A stretch of 16,502 nucleotides of DNA from the NCBI GenBank assembly GCA_024643305.1, contig JAHENE010000013.1, forward strand, positions 1 to 16,502. The letters are read 5' to 3'. Below are positions 15,640 through 16,502 of this stretch, in pieces (within the stretch, counting starts at the first letter, position 1; the number at the start of each line of letters is the position of its first letter). The notes beneath the pieces are model-generated. The model was not told the DNA's origin, made no database searches, and saw only the letters and a program-made list of their open reading frames with translations. Source of the stretch: Thiobacillaceae bacterium. GTDB lineage: Bacteria; Pseudomonadota; Gammaproteobacteria; Burkholderiales; Thiobacillaceae. The translations under genes and the position numbers were made by a program.

Positions 15640-15771
15640 ATGGGGCTGAATACCTGCTACGACAGTTTGTTGAGGACATTTCCCGAGATCAAAGTTGGGA
15701 CATGTTCCAAATGTGGGCAGTTGCACAAGATTCACGGCTTCAAAGGGCGGTATCTCAAGAATAAGTCTTAA
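15640..15771 (+). CDS. Possible 43-residue CxxC small protein
   Basis: A short reading frame from ATG 15640 to TAA 15771. The product is basic and contains GTCSKCGQLHKIHGFKGRYL, with one CxxC pair plus nearby His residues, as in a small zinc knuckle, and an earlier Cys at residue 6. It lies 28 bases before the next gene, in the same direction. Against it: there is no Shine-Dalgarno, a TGA directly precedes the ATG, and an overlapping frame (15594-15771 region, ending TAA) also looks protein-like, so this could be the eroded end of an older gene. I do not recognise the family. Confidence 0.3.
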   Translation: MGLNTCYDSLLRTFPEIKVGTCSKCGQLHKIHGFKGRYLKNKS

Positions 15772-15786
15772 TGTCAGGCAACACAC

Positions 15787-15796
15787 AAGGAGGGGG
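15787..15796 (+). promoter_or_regulatory. Strong Shine-Dalgarno of the multicopper-oxidase-like gene
   Basis: AAGGAGGGGG lies here, with AGGAGG at 15788-15793 six bases before the ATG at 15800. It is the strongest ribosome binding site in the window and fixes the start of the following gene just before its twin-arginine signal. Confidence 0.85.
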
Positions 15797-15799
15797 CAG

Positions 15800-16502
15800 A
15801 TGAAGCGCAGAAGTTTTCTCAAGGCCGGCACGGCAGGCTTTGCCAGTTTGATGACAGGGAGTGGCTTGTTGTCATGGTCACCGCGTTCAGAAGCGGCAAC
15901 CATCAGCAAAACGCTCTATATCACCAGCGGAACGCAAACCATGCCAGATGGCGTGTCCGTGTTTTTCAAGGGTTTCAGTGATTCGTCTGCCGACCTCAAC
16001 GTGCCTGCAACGCCAATCGTTTGCCAGGAAGGCGATACCCTGCAGATCACCATCATCAACCGCCTCTCTGTGACGCACAATTTCGTGATCGGCGGCCTCA
16101 AGGCAGGGGATGCCCCCTTGGTCAGCAGCGGCGATATCGCCGGCGGGGGTAGCAAGACAATTACTTACACCATCCCGAGCGGCAAGGCAGGCTCCTACCT
16201 CTTCTACGACAACAAGACCACTTACAACGTGTTTCTTGGCCTGCATGGCGGGTTGGCGATCATGCCGTCCGGAAGCAGCACCCAGCTTTATACGGGTAGT
16301 CCCACGTTCAAGAAGCAGTTGTTCTGGGTTTTTAACGACATCGACCCGGCTTTGAACAACGCTGTGAAGAATGGCTCGACGGTGCCAAGCAGTTTTACCC
16401 CGCGCTATTTCACCATTAATGGACAGACTTCATTGCCGCCCGGAGCAATCGGCTTTGACGATCCAACCAGAGATGCCATGGCAAATCCATCTACCCAGCT
16501 TT
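15800..16502 (+). CDS. Tat-exported multicopper-oxidase-like (cupredoxin) protein, 5' part
   Basis: 234 complete codons are visible, open to the right edge. Residues 1-33 form a twin-arginine signal: RRSFLK at 3-8, a hydrophobic stretch to about 26, and a likely cleavage site after the SEAA region near 32-33. Export in folded form to the periplasm is expected. Then comes a first cupredoxin domain with PIVCQEGDTLQITIINRL (72-89), His93 in VTHNFVIGG and LGLHGGLAIMP with His149. A second domain begins with LFWVFNDIDPALN (about 174-186) and PRYFTINGQ, signatures of multicopper oxidases. The usual HxH copper pairs of domain 1 (HWHG and YHSH positions) are absent; the second position reads FYDN (135-138). 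Copper ligands may lie in the missing C-terminal part. Substrate is unknown. Confidence 0.85.
   Translation, partial: MKRRSFLKAGTAGFASLMTGSGLLSWSPRSEAATISKTLYITSGTQTMPDGVSVFFKGFSDSSADLNVPATPIVCQEGDTLQITIINRLSVTHNFVIGGLKAGDAPLVSSGDIAGGGSKTITYTIPSGKAGSYLFYDNKTTYNVFLGLHGGLAIMPSGSSTQLYTGSPTFKKQLFWVFNDIDPALNNAVKNGSTVPSSFTPRYFTINGQTSLPPGAIGFDDPTRDAMANPSTQL

Larger units (their letters stand above)
15171..15799. other. Long intergenic region between divergent PAS-GGDEF and multicopper-oxidase-like genes
   Basis: 629 bases without a confidently coding gene. The left part (about 15171-15540) is clearly AT-richer than the flanking genes and contains three TTTAA(C/A)G repeats at 15254, 15266 and 15276. 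A good promoter candidate follows at 15468-15495, a Fur-box-like palindrome at 15523-15537, hairpins at 15548-15604, a short CxxC reading frame at 15640-15771 and a strong Shine-Dalgarno before 15800. No insertion sequence ends, tRNA or known riboswitch pattern was recognised. No convincing leftward promoter for the GGDEF gene was found. Confidence 0.6.

Noticed and set aside
15540..15799. c-di-GMP riboswitch upstream of the oxidase gene, suggested by the nearby cyclases
   Set aside because: The conserved GEMM-type loop sequences and helices that I know were not found; the hairpins present do not match.
15559..15909. 116-codon open frame on the minus strand across the leader and oxidase start
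   Set aside because: It covers the Tat signal and Shine-Dalgarno of a convincing plus-strand gene and has no recognisable features.

Overview
The window reads as chromosomal DNA of a betaproteobacterium, probably of the Nitrosomonadales (Gallionella/Sulfuricella/Nitrosomonas-like). The evidence is the gene order aroA-cmk-rpsA-ihfB-lapA-lapB-pyrF, a short class PyrF of the enterobacterial type, an hpnC-hpnD-hpnE squalene operon, and clear similarity of each product to known proteobacterial families. No database search was possible, so the taxonomic call is inference.

Positions 1-8839, plus strand, hold a dense housekeeping block: the 3' end of aroA, cmk, rpsA, ihfB, a rho-independent terminator, then lapA, lapB, pyrF, a UDP-glucose dehydrogenase, cysM and radA. 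Most junctions are short gaps or start/stop overlaps. The rpsA gene carries a one-base deletion near position 2421 that throws its sixth S1 domain out of frame. Its 78-base leader holds three consecutive small hairpins, suggestive of S1 autoregulation.

Positions 8840-12616, minus strand, hold hpnC, hpnD, hpnE and a short-chain dehydrogenase in one tightly coupled operon (one 2-base gap and two ATGA overlaps). HpnD, HpnC and HpnE together convert farnesyl diphosphate to squalene via presqualene diphosphate and hydroxysqualene. The terminal dehydrogenase belongs to the YciK-like SDRs but has Glu where the catalytic Ser is expected. Its stop codon abuts the radA stop codon with no bases between them.

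Positions 12617-12853 contain overlapping divergent promoter candidates (hpn operon leftward, tRNA rightward) and a complete tRNA-Leu(UAG) with an encoded CCA end.

Positions 12854-15170, minus strand, hold two tandem paralogues with two membrane segments and a GGDEF domain. The upstream one (13950-15170) also has a PAS-like domain and an intact GGDEF motif. The downstream one (12854-13687) has lost the PAS region and most catalytic residues but keeps an RxxD inhibitory-site motif, so it may be a c-di-GMP receptor or a decaying copy.

Positions 15171-15799 are a long, largely AT-rich non-coding stretch with a good sigma70-like promoter, a Fur-box-like palindrome, leader hairpins and a 43-codon CxxC reading frame. 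It leads to a Tat-exported multicopper-oxidase-like protein that runs off the right edge.
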